DNA from: Timema cristinae
Taxonomy: Eukaryota; Arthropoda; Insecta; Phasmatodea; Timematidae
Direction of reading: 5' to 3'
Length of the DNA stretch: 64,000 nucleotides
NCBI GenBank assembly: GCA_039000515.1
Contig: JBCFYV010000012.1
Span: 114,711,949 to 114,775,948, forward strand
The position numbers were made by a program, and so were the translations under genes. The notes beneath the pieces were generated by a model. The model was not told where the DNA came from, ran no database searches, and saw nothing but the letters and a program-made list of their open reading frames with translations. Numbering within the stretch: position 1 is the stretch's first letter; each line of letters starts with the position of its first letter. Below are positions 11,441 to 23,214 of the stretch, piece after piece.

Positions 11441-12989
11441 TCTGATCTATTATTCTTTGTTTAAAAAGTATAGAATTTTTAGTTTTGATTTTACTAATAA
11501 TCATATATTATTAAGTCAAATCTAGAGAGGAACAATGTCTTGCTGCAAATCAGTTGAAGCTCTTGTAGAATTAAAGTTTTTTTTTTAACAGTTTAGTCTG
11601 TAGTCCAATTACCCCACCCCCCTCTCCTCTCTAAGATATTGAAATTCCCCCGGTTGATACTCCATGCCTAGACTTAGATCTTTCTACCACCAAATACCAT
11701 AAAATAAACTTTTAAGTTTTAATTGATTCGACGAAATTGATGAACTTGATCTAGTGACGCCAGAGGGTGGGCAGGGGGGATTCAACATGCCACGATCACG
11801 TGGCTAGAGTTATATAGCCTATAGGCCCTAATCTATTATGGATTATGATATATTAATGAGAAAAATCCGAAAAATAATAATAAAAAATCTCTGTGACTTG
11901 ATGGATTCATGGAGACAAATACCTGTTTAATATAAGAATATAAACAAAATGGGAAACCAAATTGGGCCTGTTGTCAAGGTGAATATATAGCAAAATATTT
12001 GAAATTATTTTATTCCTTGAGAAAAACGTGGACCAAGAATTATAAACGTGTGTGAAGAAAACGAACCTTTCCTAACAATGACTTTTACACAATTAAGTTG
12101 TCAATAGAAGCGCGATAGTAGAAAAGAATTCAATTTAGAGGAATGTCTTCACAAAAGTTGAGGGGTTTCTTAATGTAGTTTTCTATTGATAATTCGACTA
12201 TCTATCGCTTTATATTGATGTTCTTACAAAAATACATAGTATTCCTACATTGGGCTGAGGGCGTGTTCCAACCAGTAAATTAATTAATATATGCTTCAAA
12301 GTTGTTGCTATAAATAATTTTTTTTTTTTTTTTAGAATAATGGAAACAGAACAGTCTAATTAATATAAAAAGAACTTTTCCAAAAATACGAAAATACTTT
12401 TTTGCTGTCAACATTTAAACTTTTATACAATATCAACAGTGCTATTTTATTGGTATTGATAATATATATCAAAGTTACAGCCGTAAATAACATTAATTTA
12501 ACGTATGAATACAAACGCTGGTATCGTACGTTCACCTATGGGAAATTTTTTAAAAGGGCGGGGGCGGGTGTAGGATCAAGATAATGTTTGTTAGCAGCTC
12601 ACATTTTACATCATATTGTGGTTGCTATCCCGTTCTCAAAAAATGTGTTAAGGACTCAAAATTCCTGTATTTTTACGGTTTTATGTGTTTAGTCTAATTC
12701 TTATATTTTTTAATGTGAAGCATAAGTACGTCACTATTTATGTTTGGCAGAGGTTGGCCTTCAGAAATTGGTATGTATGAGCGTAGAGAGTTTAAAATGT
12801 AATAAAAATACATAATAACGTTTCAAAAAGAAATTTAATATTTTATATGCAAAGTTTGTAAACAATACGATAAAATACATAAAAACATCGAAGAGATACT
12901 GAAAACTTGTAAAAATACACTACTATAACTGAGAGATTAATTCTGTTATTTTAAAACCTGTATTAGTATAGTCACATATGCAGCATAAA
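11441..12989. other. AT-rich sequence without recognised features
   Basis: It contains only poly-T runs (near 11580 and 12320) and short ORFs without protein character. Confidence 0.5.
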
Positions 12990-13985
12990 CATGGGCTTTG
13001 GAAGAGAAAGGCAAGAAAGGTCATGGGAATGAAGTTTATGAGGAGCATGTTAGCTGTCACGAAGGAGAAACAGGATTAGGAATAAAGGTATCGGAGGAAA
13101 TAGTGGGGGCACAGGGGTACATGAGATAGTGGAGGAAGCAAGATTGAGATGGTATGGGAATGTAATGAGGATGTTGGAGTATATGAGATAGTAGAGGAGG
13201 TAAGGACTGAGATGGTATGGATATGTAATGAGGATTTTGGAGTATATGAAATAATAGGGATGCAAGATTGAGATGGTATGGAACTGTAATGAGGATTTTG
13301 GAGTAATGAGATAGTAGGGAGCAAGTGAGATGGTATGGATTTTAATGAGGATTTGGAGTACAGGATAGTAGAGAAGCAAGGCTGAGATGGTATGGCATGT
13401 AATGAGGATGTTGGAGTATCATGAGTTAGTAAGAGGAACAGACTGAATGGTTTATGAAATGTAATAGGATGTTGGAGTACATGAGATAGAAGAGAGCAAG
13501 GCTGAGATGGTATGGGCATGTAATGAGGATGTTGGAGTACATGAGATAGTAGAGGAAGCAGACTGAGCTGGTATGGACATGTAATGAGGATGTTGAAGTA
13601 ACAATAGTGAGAAGCAATGGATGGAGCATGTAAGAGGAGTTGGAAACAGAGATAATGAGTAAACTAGACTGAAATGTATGAACTGAATAAGGATGTTGGA
13701 GTACAGAGATGAGAGGATGGGATGAGATGTTGGACGTGTATGAGGATGAATAGGAATAATACATGGAAAGTAGAAAAGATACGCTAGAAGACAGAGAGAT
13801 GGGATAATCGAGATGCAAATGTACGAGTAAGAGGTCGACTAGAAGCAATAAATTAGAAGGTGTGGAAATAGAGGATAGGGAGGCATTTTACTAAACTGAC
13901 CTGGCCACAGGCTGGAAACAATTGATGAGGGTACTCTTATAAGTGGGCAAACCCACCCATTTAAAACGAGATGAAATAAACGGTA
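12990..13985 (+). pseudogene. LINE C-terminal relic interrupted by an internal tandem array
   Basis: The upstream part reads KVMGMKFMRSMLAVTKE, like the EMKFLRS..GVT block downstream of the RT domain in many animal LINEs. The middle is a repeated RLRWYGHVMRM block, the motif that normally occurs once. The downstream part reads VRVRGRLEAI and DREAFY..TDLATGWKQLMR, like a LINE C-terminus. Frames are broken throughout. The amplified block sits where a single copy should be. Confidence 0.7.
13125..13740 (+). repeat. Degenerate ~62-bp tandem array derived from a LINE coding segment
   Basis: About 10 units of GAGATGGTATGGRCATGTAA followed by TGAGGATGTTGGAGTA, CATGAGATAGTAGAGGAAGC and variants. Many carry single-base indels. 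One unit encodes the LINE motif RLRWYGHVMRM. Minus-strand ORFs rich in Ser, Ile and Tyr over this array are shadows of the repeat. Confidence 0.85.
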
Positions 13986-13989
13986 CGGT

Positions 13990-14934
13990 GCACCCCATAG
14001 ATTTTCCCACTCCTTTACTTAAAATTGAGACATTTAATTAAAACTCTGATATGCTAAACAAAATAATATGTATTGTTGCAAAACATAATGAAAGAAAGAG
14101 CGCCACATTCTACAAAGGGATTTAAAAATATTAATATACACTGTTACAGAAACCAAATATATTCCATATATATGTGTATATCTTATATATATTATATATA
14201 TATATAAATAAGATTTTTTTCTTAATCCTACATTTTCTTGCAATAATAACTAATGATATCTCTAAAAGTCACGGGAATGTGATCAAAATTGGAAATTTTC
14301 AATTTTGGTGAAACGGTAACCCTAAATTAATTTGCATAGGAAAATGAGAGCTGCAATTTTGTTTAGAAAGTTAAATAATGCCTATATACGAATTTTTATC
14401 AAATCGTTACAGTCGATTTTGAGAATTATAATTTTTTTATATTTTCGCACTTAAATTTTAGGTTTGGATATTTAATTACAAATATTCCTGGGAGAAACCC
14501 TATTAAACTTTTGTTTCCAAGTTTTAGCCTTCTTGATTTCACTTGAATGGTTTAGGATTTAGGAGCAACATTGCAAAAAACACTCTTTCGGTTTCAGGGG
14601 CATTGATGAAATGTCGACATTCATCAAAATCTTGAGTTCCAATTTTTTTACGATCACAACAGGCCTATTTCTCTCTCCAAGGGGTGCGAGGAAATAAAAA
14701 TAAGAGGCGAATGATACAAATCTTTTCTCACAATATTTTGGGGAATACAGTACTCAAATAGACAAATATATATCCCGACAAAGATTCTAGCCCTAACCTC
14801 GTCACTGGAAAACCAGACCAGATGAGCCTGAAATTTAGTCTGCGTGACCACCGAGGCTGGGCGTTTAACAGTTGAAAATGTAGGGTGAAAGTATATCGCA
14901 TCTGTGGCAAATATCTACGTTAATTTGACAAGTA
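13990..14934. other. AT-rich sequence without recognised features
   Basis: A short (TA)-rich stretch lies near 14155-14210. A possible decayed SINE body on the minus strand is around 14770-14900, with GACCACCGAGGCTGGG resembling the complement of a SINE head. Otherwise I see nothing. Confidence 0.4.
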
Positions 14935-14976
14935 GCGTTTAACTCGAATGGTAGTGAGACGCGGTGCTAAAAAATA
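14935..14976 (+). repeat. SINE A/B/C 3' tail fragment
   Basis: GTAGTGAGACGCGGTGCTAA followed by an A-rich run matches the common 3' end of these SINEs (GTAGTAAGACGCGGTGCTAA). Confidence 0.65.
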
Positions 14977-15032
14977 AAAAAATACAAGTGATACAAAATA
15001 AAGGCAAAGCACGTATTTACAGAACGGAGGAA

Positions 15033-15511
15033 TCTATACTTATAAAATAACATGTCCTGACTGACTGACTGATCATCATCGCCGAGCGCAAACTATCAAG
15101 GATACAAGCATGAAATTCGGACTGTATATTCATTTTGTTATGTAGGCACCCACTAAGAAAGGATTTTAAAAAATTCCACCCCAAAGGGGTCAAATAGGGG
15201 ATGATAATATGTATTATAATATGTATGAAAGTCCGTCATTTTGAAAGTTACATAAACAAAATTTTGTATTTCAGTTATTGACGTAAAACAAATAAATACG
15301 TGTTTCAGGAATTTTGGAAATTTTATTTAATAAGGGATGAAAAAGGGGGTGAAAGTTTGTATCGGACTTGCATTATTTTTGATCTGAGGTCAAGTTATGG
15401 TCATCAACGTAACGTAATATTTTAAATTAATCTGTAAGTACATATGCATATTTTAGTATTTGTATATAATCAACTTCCACGCGAGCAAAGCCGCGGGCAA
15501 CAGCTATCTAG
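15033..15511 (+). mobile_element. Non-autonomous Helitron
   Basis: It starts TCTATACTTATAAAATAA and ends with GCAAAGCCGCGGGCAACAGC then TATCTAG. The base before it is A and the base after it is T, as expected for Helitron insertion between A and T. A short hairpin (CGCG..CGCGG) lies just before the CTAG terminus. TC..CTAG ends, the GACTGACTGACTGA repeat near the 5' end and the GCGAGCAAAGCCGCGGGC block are familiar from insect Helitron-type elements. There is no Rep/helicase ORF. Confidence 0.75.
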
Positions 15512-16585
15512 TATTAGATGAAGTATGTCTTAAATACTATTTTTTCAATTGTCAGAAAAGGAAAAAGATTACCATAGACAAGCTACAGGTTTATAAGCCC
15601 CTAGGTATTTGTAAATTTTATATTGCATTATATTTTTTGAAAAACAAGAAACTTGTTATTTAAAAAAACTCGCTCTCATTTTAACTACCTTCCTCGAGAA
15701 GAACAAAAGTATTAACACATTTACACCATAACTGACATAAAGTCTTCTTACTTCATTTTAATAACTCACACGTTTCGTCTTGGAAGTGATGGATAGTAAA
15801 ATAGTTAACTTACATATCTCTCTGAGAAGATTAAATTTATTAAATCATGAAAACATTTCACAAAGACAGTAACGTACATAAAATAAAGATAAAAAAATGT
15901 TAACTGTTTGAAGGGAAAATAAAAATATCTTCTTTGGGAAATGACGGTTAAATAGTTTTTATCGTTACTTTTTGTTTTCCCTTGAGGAAACAGTTGAAGC
16001 ATTTTAAAAAGCAAAGCGTAGCAACCACGGTTTTCTCCTTGACAGGTCTGGCAGCACACAAGAGAAGCTCATTCAATGACTTGTATATTTTTACTCGAGT
16101 AGATTCCAAAGTGAGCCATCAGAGCGCTCTGACATGCAAGGAAAGAGAGTAGGGGAAGTCTAGAGGGGCGGAAATTATGGCAGTGTAGAAGGAGGGGGGA
16201 GTTAGCTCTATCTCTCCCTTTTAGCAGTTATAGGGCCGAGAGAGGTGAAGTAGGGGAGATGAGTTTGCCGCAAGAGGAGAGTAGGGGGGCGGAAAAGCTG
16301 TCAAGCTGTCCAATCCATGTTAACACAACAACAATCGCAGTAAATAATTGAAAACGTGATATCAAGGATGAACGGTTATATTCAAGGAAAGGTTGTTTGC
16401 AGGGGCGTAGCGTCAGGGTAGACTATTAATACTAGGTTTAAAGAAGGTAGTCTCAACAATTTAGCAAATACTGCTGTCAAGTGTATGAGAATTTTCCCTG
16501 ACCTGAGTATTTACTGGTACCTATTTTAATTACTAATCCTTAAGAAAATATGCTTAACAGAGTCAAAAATTAAATTGATTCATAC
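15512..16585. other. Intergenic sequence, nothing firm
   Basis: A GC-richer purine-rich stretch lies at 16130-16300. GCAGGGGCGTAGCGTC at 16400 resembles a hAT-type terminus but no partner end was found. No gene is recognised. Confidence 0.3.
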
Positions 16586-16599
16586 CATGTCATCATCAT

Positions 16600-17110
16600 C
16601 ATCATTATGCAGAGTTTTCTGCCACTGAAAAAGTCCGTCCCTAACATAAACCTCTCCATTTACTTCTGTCTCTCACACCACCTTTCTTCCTCTACACCGG
16701 CCCAATCCACTCCTCTCCTAATTCCTCTAAACTCACTTTATCCACCTGTACACGGTAGTCCTTTCCTCTTGGCTATCCTGCTCACCACCTCCATTCCCGA
16801 GATCCTCCTTGGAATCTTCCTTTCTCTTCCTATCCATCCTCTTTACATGCCACCATACCACCTCAAAACTCACCTTCTATATCCTAACCTGCATAGGTTC
16901 CTCCTTCACTCTCTCTTATCACTCTTTCATTCCTCACCCTGTCCATCCTTGTCACTCCTAGCGTGTATCCTGTTCTTATACCTTTCCTTCATCTCCCAGG
17001 TTTCTGAGGCACACTTCAATATTGGGACGCCCTGTACATCACTCCTTTGCACTTCTGCGGCACATCTATACCCCAGACCAGACTTGGACGCTTTTGTAAA
17101 AGGCCTCAGT
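16600..17110 (-). pseudogene. LINE C-terminal relic 1
   Basis: Minus-strand frames give ASETWEMKERYKNRIHAR, then LRWYGGM*RGWIGRERKIPR (stop included) and a closing WMERFMLGTD-like stretch. This is the order seen at the end of non-LTR retrotransposon ORFs (SETW, RLRWYGHV, basic linker, RW..). It is broken by stops and shifts and followed (on the minus strand) by an ATG trinucleotide run at 16588-16608. The long plus-strand pyrimidine-rich ORF here is its shadow. Confidence 0.8.
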
Positions 17111-17314
17111 TTGTCTCTCTCTCTCCCCAATCTCTCTCTCGTTTCCTCCTATTTCCTCTACCACACTTCCCAAGCATGTACTGTACATACAGTATATTGA
17201 AATCAAATAATAATCACACTATTTTTTTTCTACTTACATAAGTCTGTATCACGCACAAAGAACACACTATGTTACAATTGGGTTAAGCAGTGCAGCTAGT
17301 TATCATTGTCATAT

Positions 17315-17765
17315 CATCATCATCATCATTCGACGTTTCCGCCTCTGCGGGTCGTCTGGCACATCTTCTTTTTATTCCTGTCAATCTTTCTAAACTTCTC
17401 TTTCAGACACGTGTCCCCAGTCTGCTCCTTTAATTTATATGTCCTGCGCTTGGTCCATCCATCTTGTCCGTGGTCTTACCAATAGGTCTTATACCCTTCT
17501 CTTTGTTCTGTAAGGCTTTCTTAGGCATTCTGTCCTTCTCCATTCTCATCACATGACCTAACTAAACACAGTAAAGTTTTTCTCTTCAGTGTCTCTTCTA
17601 ATGATATAACTTTTAAACCATCCTTAATTATTTAATTCCTTATCCTGTCTCTTCTTGTTACATTCTAAATATCTCTTTGGAACCTCATCTCTGCTGTCTT
17701 AAATTTACTTAAACCTCTCTTGGTCCATATCCCAGTTTTAGAGCCTTATGTCAACATAATGTAGC
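17315..17765 (-). pseudogene. LINE C-terminal relic 2
   Basis: Minus-strand frames give FKTAEMRFQRDI, VTRRDRIRN, ISLEETLKRKTL, HVMRMEKDRMPKKALQ-like, and a final CQTTRRGGNVE before an (ATG)n tail at 17314-17330. It is the same architecture as the neighbour at 16.6 kb but a different sequence, so a separate insertion of the same orientation and tail type. Confidence 0.8.
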
Positions 17766-17929
17766 TAGTATTAAAAATAAATAAAAAGTGTATCTATAAT
17801 ATGGGAGGTTTTCCCCCTTTAGACACAAGAGCACTAAATATTATTGTTAGCTACTTTTATTTTTGACTCGGAAGACATCGTTTTGAACAGTTTGTAATTC
17901 CAATTAAAAAAAAATTATTCAGTTTAAAA

Positions 17930-18112
17930 ACCTCCATGGCGTGATCCCACAAGCGAGCTATACCAACCGTGCGGCCGCGGATAGAGTGTGTCATGTGATC
18001 AGCACTCCTAACCCTCCATCCATTAATCTCAGTTTTCTAGACCGGAGCTACTTCTTATTTATTCAAGTAGTTCCTCATTAATTTTGTCCTCACGAGGCTC
18101 AATCTGGCTTTA
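17930..18112 (-). repeat. SINE D fragment
   Basis: Complement of the D body: CTCAGTTTTCTAGACCGGAG and ATTCAAGTAGTTCCT are shared, inverted, with the 11.2-kb copy. The adjoining AAAAACCTCCATGGCGT recurs at 20740, perhaps as another fragment. Confidence 0.65.
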
Positions 18113-18374
18113 AAATGAAAGGAGAGTAACTGATGTATTTATTGTTGAGCGTGTCTTCATAAAAATGTAATGTTGTTTGCACACAAATTGGTAATTAATA
18201 TAATATCTGGAAAAAAAAAGGTTGAATTCAATCTAGATGGTAGGGAGATATAGGGTAAGACGGCTGTATTTATAAATTAAGTTGTTCCTTCTTCATAATG
18301 CTAGCTACGCCATTGGTTATTTCACAAAATTTTATGCACCTTATTACTCGGGTGATGTTTCCGTACTTAATTAT

Positions 18375-18383
18375 TATATATAT

Positions 18384-18450
<67 letters not shown>
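18375..18450. repeat. (TA)n microsatellite
   Basis: An almost pure TA run abutting the 3' end of the minus-oriented SINE C that follows. It may represent the SINE tail. Confidence 0.95.
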
Positions 18451-18452
<2 letters not shown>

Positions 18453-18682
18453 CATCGCGTCTTATACCCGTTCGGTTTATACGCTTTTGGCTAATTTCGT
18501 TAATGGTTTTAGGCATTAAAAATTATATTTATATAAATTGTAGCTGCATTTGCGTGGAAACTTAATTTGGATAAACCAGCCTCAGTACACCCGATCTAGA
18601 TTCGAACCCTGATCTCCCCGTCATCGGAAGTCTAGTCTACTGCGAGAGTAGCGCGTTAGACCACGTGGCCACCGAAGCGGGT
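18451..18682 (-). repeat. SINE C, near full length
   Basis: It begins AGCATCGCGTCTTATACCCG (complement of the common 3' end) and ends with a tRNA-like head whose plus sense has GTGGTCTAACGCGCTACTCT and B box GGTTCGAATC. Confidence 0.85.
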
Positions 18683-18937
18683 CTGAATAAGTTAACATTA
18701 CTAAAAATGCACCACTTTATCTAATCTGAGACTATCAAGATGAAATGTGATTTGTCCTTAAAAGTCTCAAAACGTTACAAAGTTGTAGAAATGAGATCCT
18801 ATATCCCCCCCTCCCTCCGTAAAAGGATGCGATAGTTTCCGCCTCCATTGTTCTAAGGTGGGACGTCAAATAGTAACAAATACAGACAATGTCTGTGAGA
18901 GTTAGTTCTCTTTCTTGACTATGATTTGTAGCAGCTG

Positions 18938-19230
18938 GGTGACCTGGTGGTCTAGGGGTAAGGTGTCAGACTTCTGTGCTGGCGGTCGGGGTTCAATCCT
19001 CGGTCCCGGCACAGATTTATCTGATTACCAAACACCTTCCTTCACCTCTGACAAGACATCTTGTGAATGTGTGGAATGCCAGGTCGCCACCGTGGTTCGG
19101 ATCCCACGTTAAACTGTAGGTCCTCCATTTCATCTCACAATCACCCTACCATTACACATTAGCGTAAGTGCGGGCAATCCAGACGGGTAGTAAGACGCGG
19201 TGCTAGTAATAATAATAATAATAATAATTA
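18938..19230 (+). repeat. SINE A, full length
   Basis: tRNA-like head GTGACCTGGTGGTCTAGGGG (A box) and GGTTCAATCC (B box). The body has CACCGTGGTTCGGATCCCAC. The 3' end is GTAGTAAGACGCGGTGCTA followed by (GTAATAATAA)n. Confidence 0.92.
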
Positions 19231-19699
19231 CCAAAGAACTTAATAAAAAGTCTTACAATTTTGTCTGTTACCGCTTTAGTTTCTGTTCTTGTAGGCTTGC
19301 GGGCCACATTTATGTCCCGACAATATTAGTATTGTATAAATATTAAACTATTCGTATCAGCTCAGTCTTACACTCACACCAGGGATTAGGATTTCTCGTG
19401 AAGTATATTCTCTGTTGTTTCACAGCAGGAGGTAGATCTGTCTTGTCTACTAGGGTTGTCATTTCTCGGTTCCAAGTACCTTTGTATTAAAACGTTAAAC
19501 TTTTCTTCACGTCAAAAGCAAAAATCGTCTATAAAATTTCGTAAAATACGTAATTATTTTAGAAGTTTACTATGTAAGATATGTATCTGTGTCTGTAATT
19601 TTTTTTTCTTTTGGAAATTATTTTGTAATTTTCAGGAGCCGGCGGGTTGAGAAAAAATGTTACCACGAGCCGCAAGTGGCCAAAGGTTGGAAACCCTGG

Positions 19700-19924
19700 T
19701 CTAAGGAGTTTCTGCCGCAATAGATTAGACTGCCGATGACGGGAATATTAATTGGTCGGGTGTACTGAGGGTGATTTTTACCAAATGGTTTTCCACTCTC
19801 CCTCCACACAAATGCGGGCATATTTACTTTAGATCCAACCTTCCTCAGTCTTAGCATATTAGCTTTGTTAATGCGTAGATGCGTATTTCCCAAAAGGGTA
19901 GTAAGACGTGTTGCTAAAATAAAT
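19700..19924 (+). repeat. SINE C, head-truncated
   Basis: It has AGACTGCCGATGACGGG, GGTCGGGTGTACTGAGG, GGTTTTCCACTCTCCCTCCA and GGGTAGTAAGACGTGTTGCT. The A-box part is missing. Confidence 0.75.
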
Positions 19925-20057
19925 AAATCTGTCAACTGTTCTAACTTGAGGTTACTGACAAAATGATTGAAAGTATGCCATTCAAATTTAATATTTAAAA
20001 ATCCGAGGAAAAATTGTGATTTTAAGTCTATCTCTAAAATAATAATACCACACTACA

Positions 20058-20384
20058 TCACTCGTAGCCCAGTAGTAGAAAGATCAGCCTGTACTAACGT
20101 ACCGTTGTCCAGGGGACGCCGAATGTACTAATAGTACATCTTTTCCGTGGAGGCTCTTTCCATGTCCCGATGAGATGAGATGATGATGATAGTGAGTATG
20201 AGAGTGATAGTGAGAATGAGGGTGTGGAATCAGTGAAAACACCTAAACCTGACATAAGCATAATTAACCAAAGTCTGGTGACCTTGTGGTAATTCACCTT
20301 GCGTGAAAGAAATCCGAAGGTACCTGACATGAATCGAGCCCGGGACCTCTAGTCTCGTGCACTGACCACTACACCACGGAGTTG
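20058..20384 (-). repeat. VNTR-SINE, copy 1 (about 3 units)
   Basis: On the minus strand: tRNA-like head CCGTGGTGTAGTGGTCAGTG with B box GGGCTCGATTC, a body, about three 15-bp units of (TGATAGTGAGTATGA)-complement at 20176-20226, then a 3' domain containing GGAAAGAGCCTCCACGG and GTACTATTAGTACATTC. It matches, outside the array, the copies at 30.1-33.1 and 45.7-46.6 kb. Confidence 0.85.
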
Positions 20385-21490
20385 TTTAGCTCTAGAATTA
20401 AGGGTAGTGATACTGGCTTGTGGATTAGACATTTTGTCGGAAACGTTCTAATAATTTGGCTCAAAGCGTGTTTCTGGGGACTGTTATACAGACGTCTTGT
20501 TAAGGTTGTATAATTGAGTTTTCGTAGAAACATTCGTTTAACGGTAGTTTAGTAGTGGACATTTTTGAAAATTTTGTTACACATTATTATATACTATCAT
20601 TTTTTATATTATAGTTATTGTTATAGAAAGGAAAAAAGGGTAATAATAATAATATCTGAGTAACAAATTGAAAAAGTAAAGTAAAGAGAAATATTTCTTC
20701 AAATAAAAGAAGTCCTTTACCATAGTTAAATAACTAATAAAAACCTCCATGGCGTCGGCCCAAAACTGAGACATACTGCCCAAGCGTCCGCCGTCTGTTG
20801 GTTAGGATAGTGCCAACATCTCTGGGTAGAGGGTATCGTGTGGTAAGCACAACATTTTTTTGTGTGGAAAAAAGTGTTTATAATCTAAGTCAACATGGAT
20901 TTGTGGACGAAATAAGGGACTTTAAAGGGAAAAGTAATTATATATATATGAAAGTGGAATACGACCCTCCATGGGGATAAACAACAGAATTCAGTTTCCA
21001 GCCGTGACAGAGATTGTACAAAGGGGTATTAACCCTTAGTGTGACCTGAAGGGATATATATTCCAAGTAGCCAGTAAATCAGCCCCAAACCCCGGGTGAC
21101 ACATATTGTTTGGTCTCACTGTTAATACCTTGCTAATTGACCATTGTGAAGCACCCGGTTCACAAGGTCAGAGAGTGTAATTCACACGGTCCAAACACAC
21201 GTGAGCTTCTTATCGACCCAAGGGGAAAAAGGAGAGGGGAGCTATTCAAACATCAGATGAGGGGAGGGGGGTGATTAACAAGATTGTCCGGCGGAAGTAG
21301 CTCACTTGTGTTGTGCGACTCCGTATTGGGTGTCGACCATTGTCGGTCAAACATATACAGTCGGATCGCCATGATAAGAGTCTTTCAGACGATATATAAA
21401 TCATATACAGTCAGACCACCATAGTAAGAGTCTTTAAGAATATATGTAAAAAAAAAGTCTTGACACTTAACTATAATACATTAATTCATA
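20385..21490. other. Intergenic sequence, no gene recognised
   Basis: It contains AAAAACCTCCATGGCGT at 20742 (shared with 17.93 kb) and a GC-richer stretch 21080-21360 with no coding character I recognise. Confidence 0.35.
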
Positions 21491-21766
21491 GGGGTTAAGG
21501 TGTTAGACTTCTATGTTGGAGGTCTGGGGTTCAATCCTCGGTCCCGGCACAGATTTATCTGATTACCAAACCCTTCCTTCACCTCTGACAAGACATCTTG
21601 TGAATGTGGGGAATGCCAGGCCTCCACCGTGGTTCGGATCCCACGTTAAACTGTAGGTCCTTCATTTCATCTCACGATCACCCTACCATTACAGATTAGC
21701 GTAAGTGCGTATAACCCGAACGGGTAGTAAGACGTGGTGCTAATAATAATAATAATAATAATAATA
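21491..21766 (+). repeat. SINE A, slightly 5' truncated
   Basis: It begins within the head (GGGGTTAAGGTGTTAGACTT), B box GGTTCAATCC, full body and tail (TAATAA)n. Confidence 0.9.
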
Positions 21767-21916
21767 TTAATTCATGTAGTGGAAGAGGGAATAGTATAAA
21801 AGTGGGAAGAAAAGGAGAGAGGGAAGATAGTTAAAAGGGATTGGGATTTTGTATTACTTTTGGTTCAACAAGTTATTCATCCAGCCTGGACTCAGAGTTT
21901 CCGAACATCCTGTATT

Positions 21917-22162
21917 ACCGTCTTACCACCCATTCGACTTATAAGATTATGTAGGCCTATTAATTACGCCAATGGTTTTAGGGACTAAGAAGTTTATATT
22001 TAGAGGAAGTGTACCCGAATTTACGTGGTAAGAGAGTGGAAAACTATTTGGTAAAAACCCCGTCAGTACACCTGACCAAGATTTGAACCTTGACCTCCCG
22101 TCATCGACAGTCTAGTCTACTGTGAGAGTAGCACGTTAGACCACGCGGCCACCGAAGCGGGT
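21917..22162 (-). repeat. SINE C, near full length
   Basis: Complement of the common tail (ACCGTCTTACCACCCATTCG), body, and tRNA-like head ending CCACGCGGCCACCGAAGCGG. Confidence 0.8.
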
Positions 22163-22434
22163 CACACTAGTGTTATCAACACTTGTTGAAAATCTGTCAT
22201 GAGCCTATTAGCATTTGATGAGAAACTTTTTAAATAAAGATAAAGGTTTGTCATTAAATTCTACCACAATCTTGACCGATATTCAACAAGTGTTGAGAAT
22301 ACTATGGGTGAAAAAAAAAACCTATATATTTATACTGGAGTGATATTTTATTTATTTTGCCCCCCAAAAAAGTTTTCCTATAAAAAACTGCAAAAACATA
22401 GCCTTTTTATCGCGTTCGTTACATTCTCACCCTA
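22163..22434. mobile_element. TTAA-type foldback MITE, copy 2, left arm truncated
   Basis: The core pair GTTATCAACACTTGTTGAA / ATTCAACAAGTGTTGAGA and the right arm GCAAAAACATAGCC..CTCACCCTAAG match copies at 1.2, 39.7 and 52.8 kb. The left arm is cut off at the SINE C head. Confidence 0.65.
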
Positions 22435-22824
22435 AGTAAAACCAAGCAAGCGTTCGTCTTCAAACGGATTTAATTAATTCAAGGAAAGCCTGAAAATAAG
22501 GAAGTGAAAAAGAAATAAAGAGACGATATTCAAAACTTAAAGAAGTCTTGAAACGGATGCTATATTTCATTAATTTTTCAATATTCAGATTTTGCGGATG
22601 CACCTTCAGTGTTCGTTTTACTAAATTTAAATATCTGGTGAATTCGGCGAAGAAGATTTAAAACAATAAATAAAAGACGAAATATATACAAGATGTCTCC
22701 TAAGGATGTACGCTCAGTTTAAATACCTCAGATACATTGCTAGTTTCCACTATGATGTAGCTAATAAGATGAAGTCATAGTGTAATCAGTCAAGGTAAGA
22801 TTGCTACCTTGTTAGGTCTAGCTA

Positions 22825-23059
22825 CAGTAGCCCCATGGCTTCTTTGGTGCTGACTGACAACTCACAGCGGACAGCTAAAAGCTTTGAAAAGTTACCAGAC
22901 CAAATTATGTATCCCTACGCCGAACCATATGCTCTGCAAAAATATGTGTTTAGCAGCTGTCACTTCTAACGGTTAAAATTTAGGTATATACTTAAATGTT
23001 GACTGTAAGAAGTCAGCTGTGAGCTGTCAGTCAGCACCAAAGAAGCCATAGAGCTACTG
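22825..23059. mobile_element. TA-flanked MITE with CAGTAGCCC termini, longer copy
   Basis: Terminal inverted repeats CAGTAGCCCCATGGCTTCTT and AAGAAGCCATAGAGCTACTG are flanked by TA. Inside is AAAAGTTACCAGACCAAATT, shared with the 1.58-kb copy. Confidence 0.75.
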
Positions 23060-23214
23060 TATGGTTATAGGATAGGTCATTATCTGTCAAGGTATGAGTG
23101 TTAGCTTTCAGGGTTAACTGAGTATACCCTAGTTCGAAGTTCGATTTCTGATTTCCAGACAATAAATGAAGTGACAATGAAGATAAATTTGAGAAAACTA
23201 TTTATTTTACCTAC

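Noticed and set aside
13050..13848. Overlapping minus-strand ORFs of 109-147 codons
   Set aside because: They lie antisense to the 62-bp LINE-derived array and change frame at each indel.
16607..17200. 197-codon plus-strand ORF (Ser/Leu/Pro rich)
   Set aside because: It is the antisense shadow of a decayed LINE C-terminus on the minus strand.
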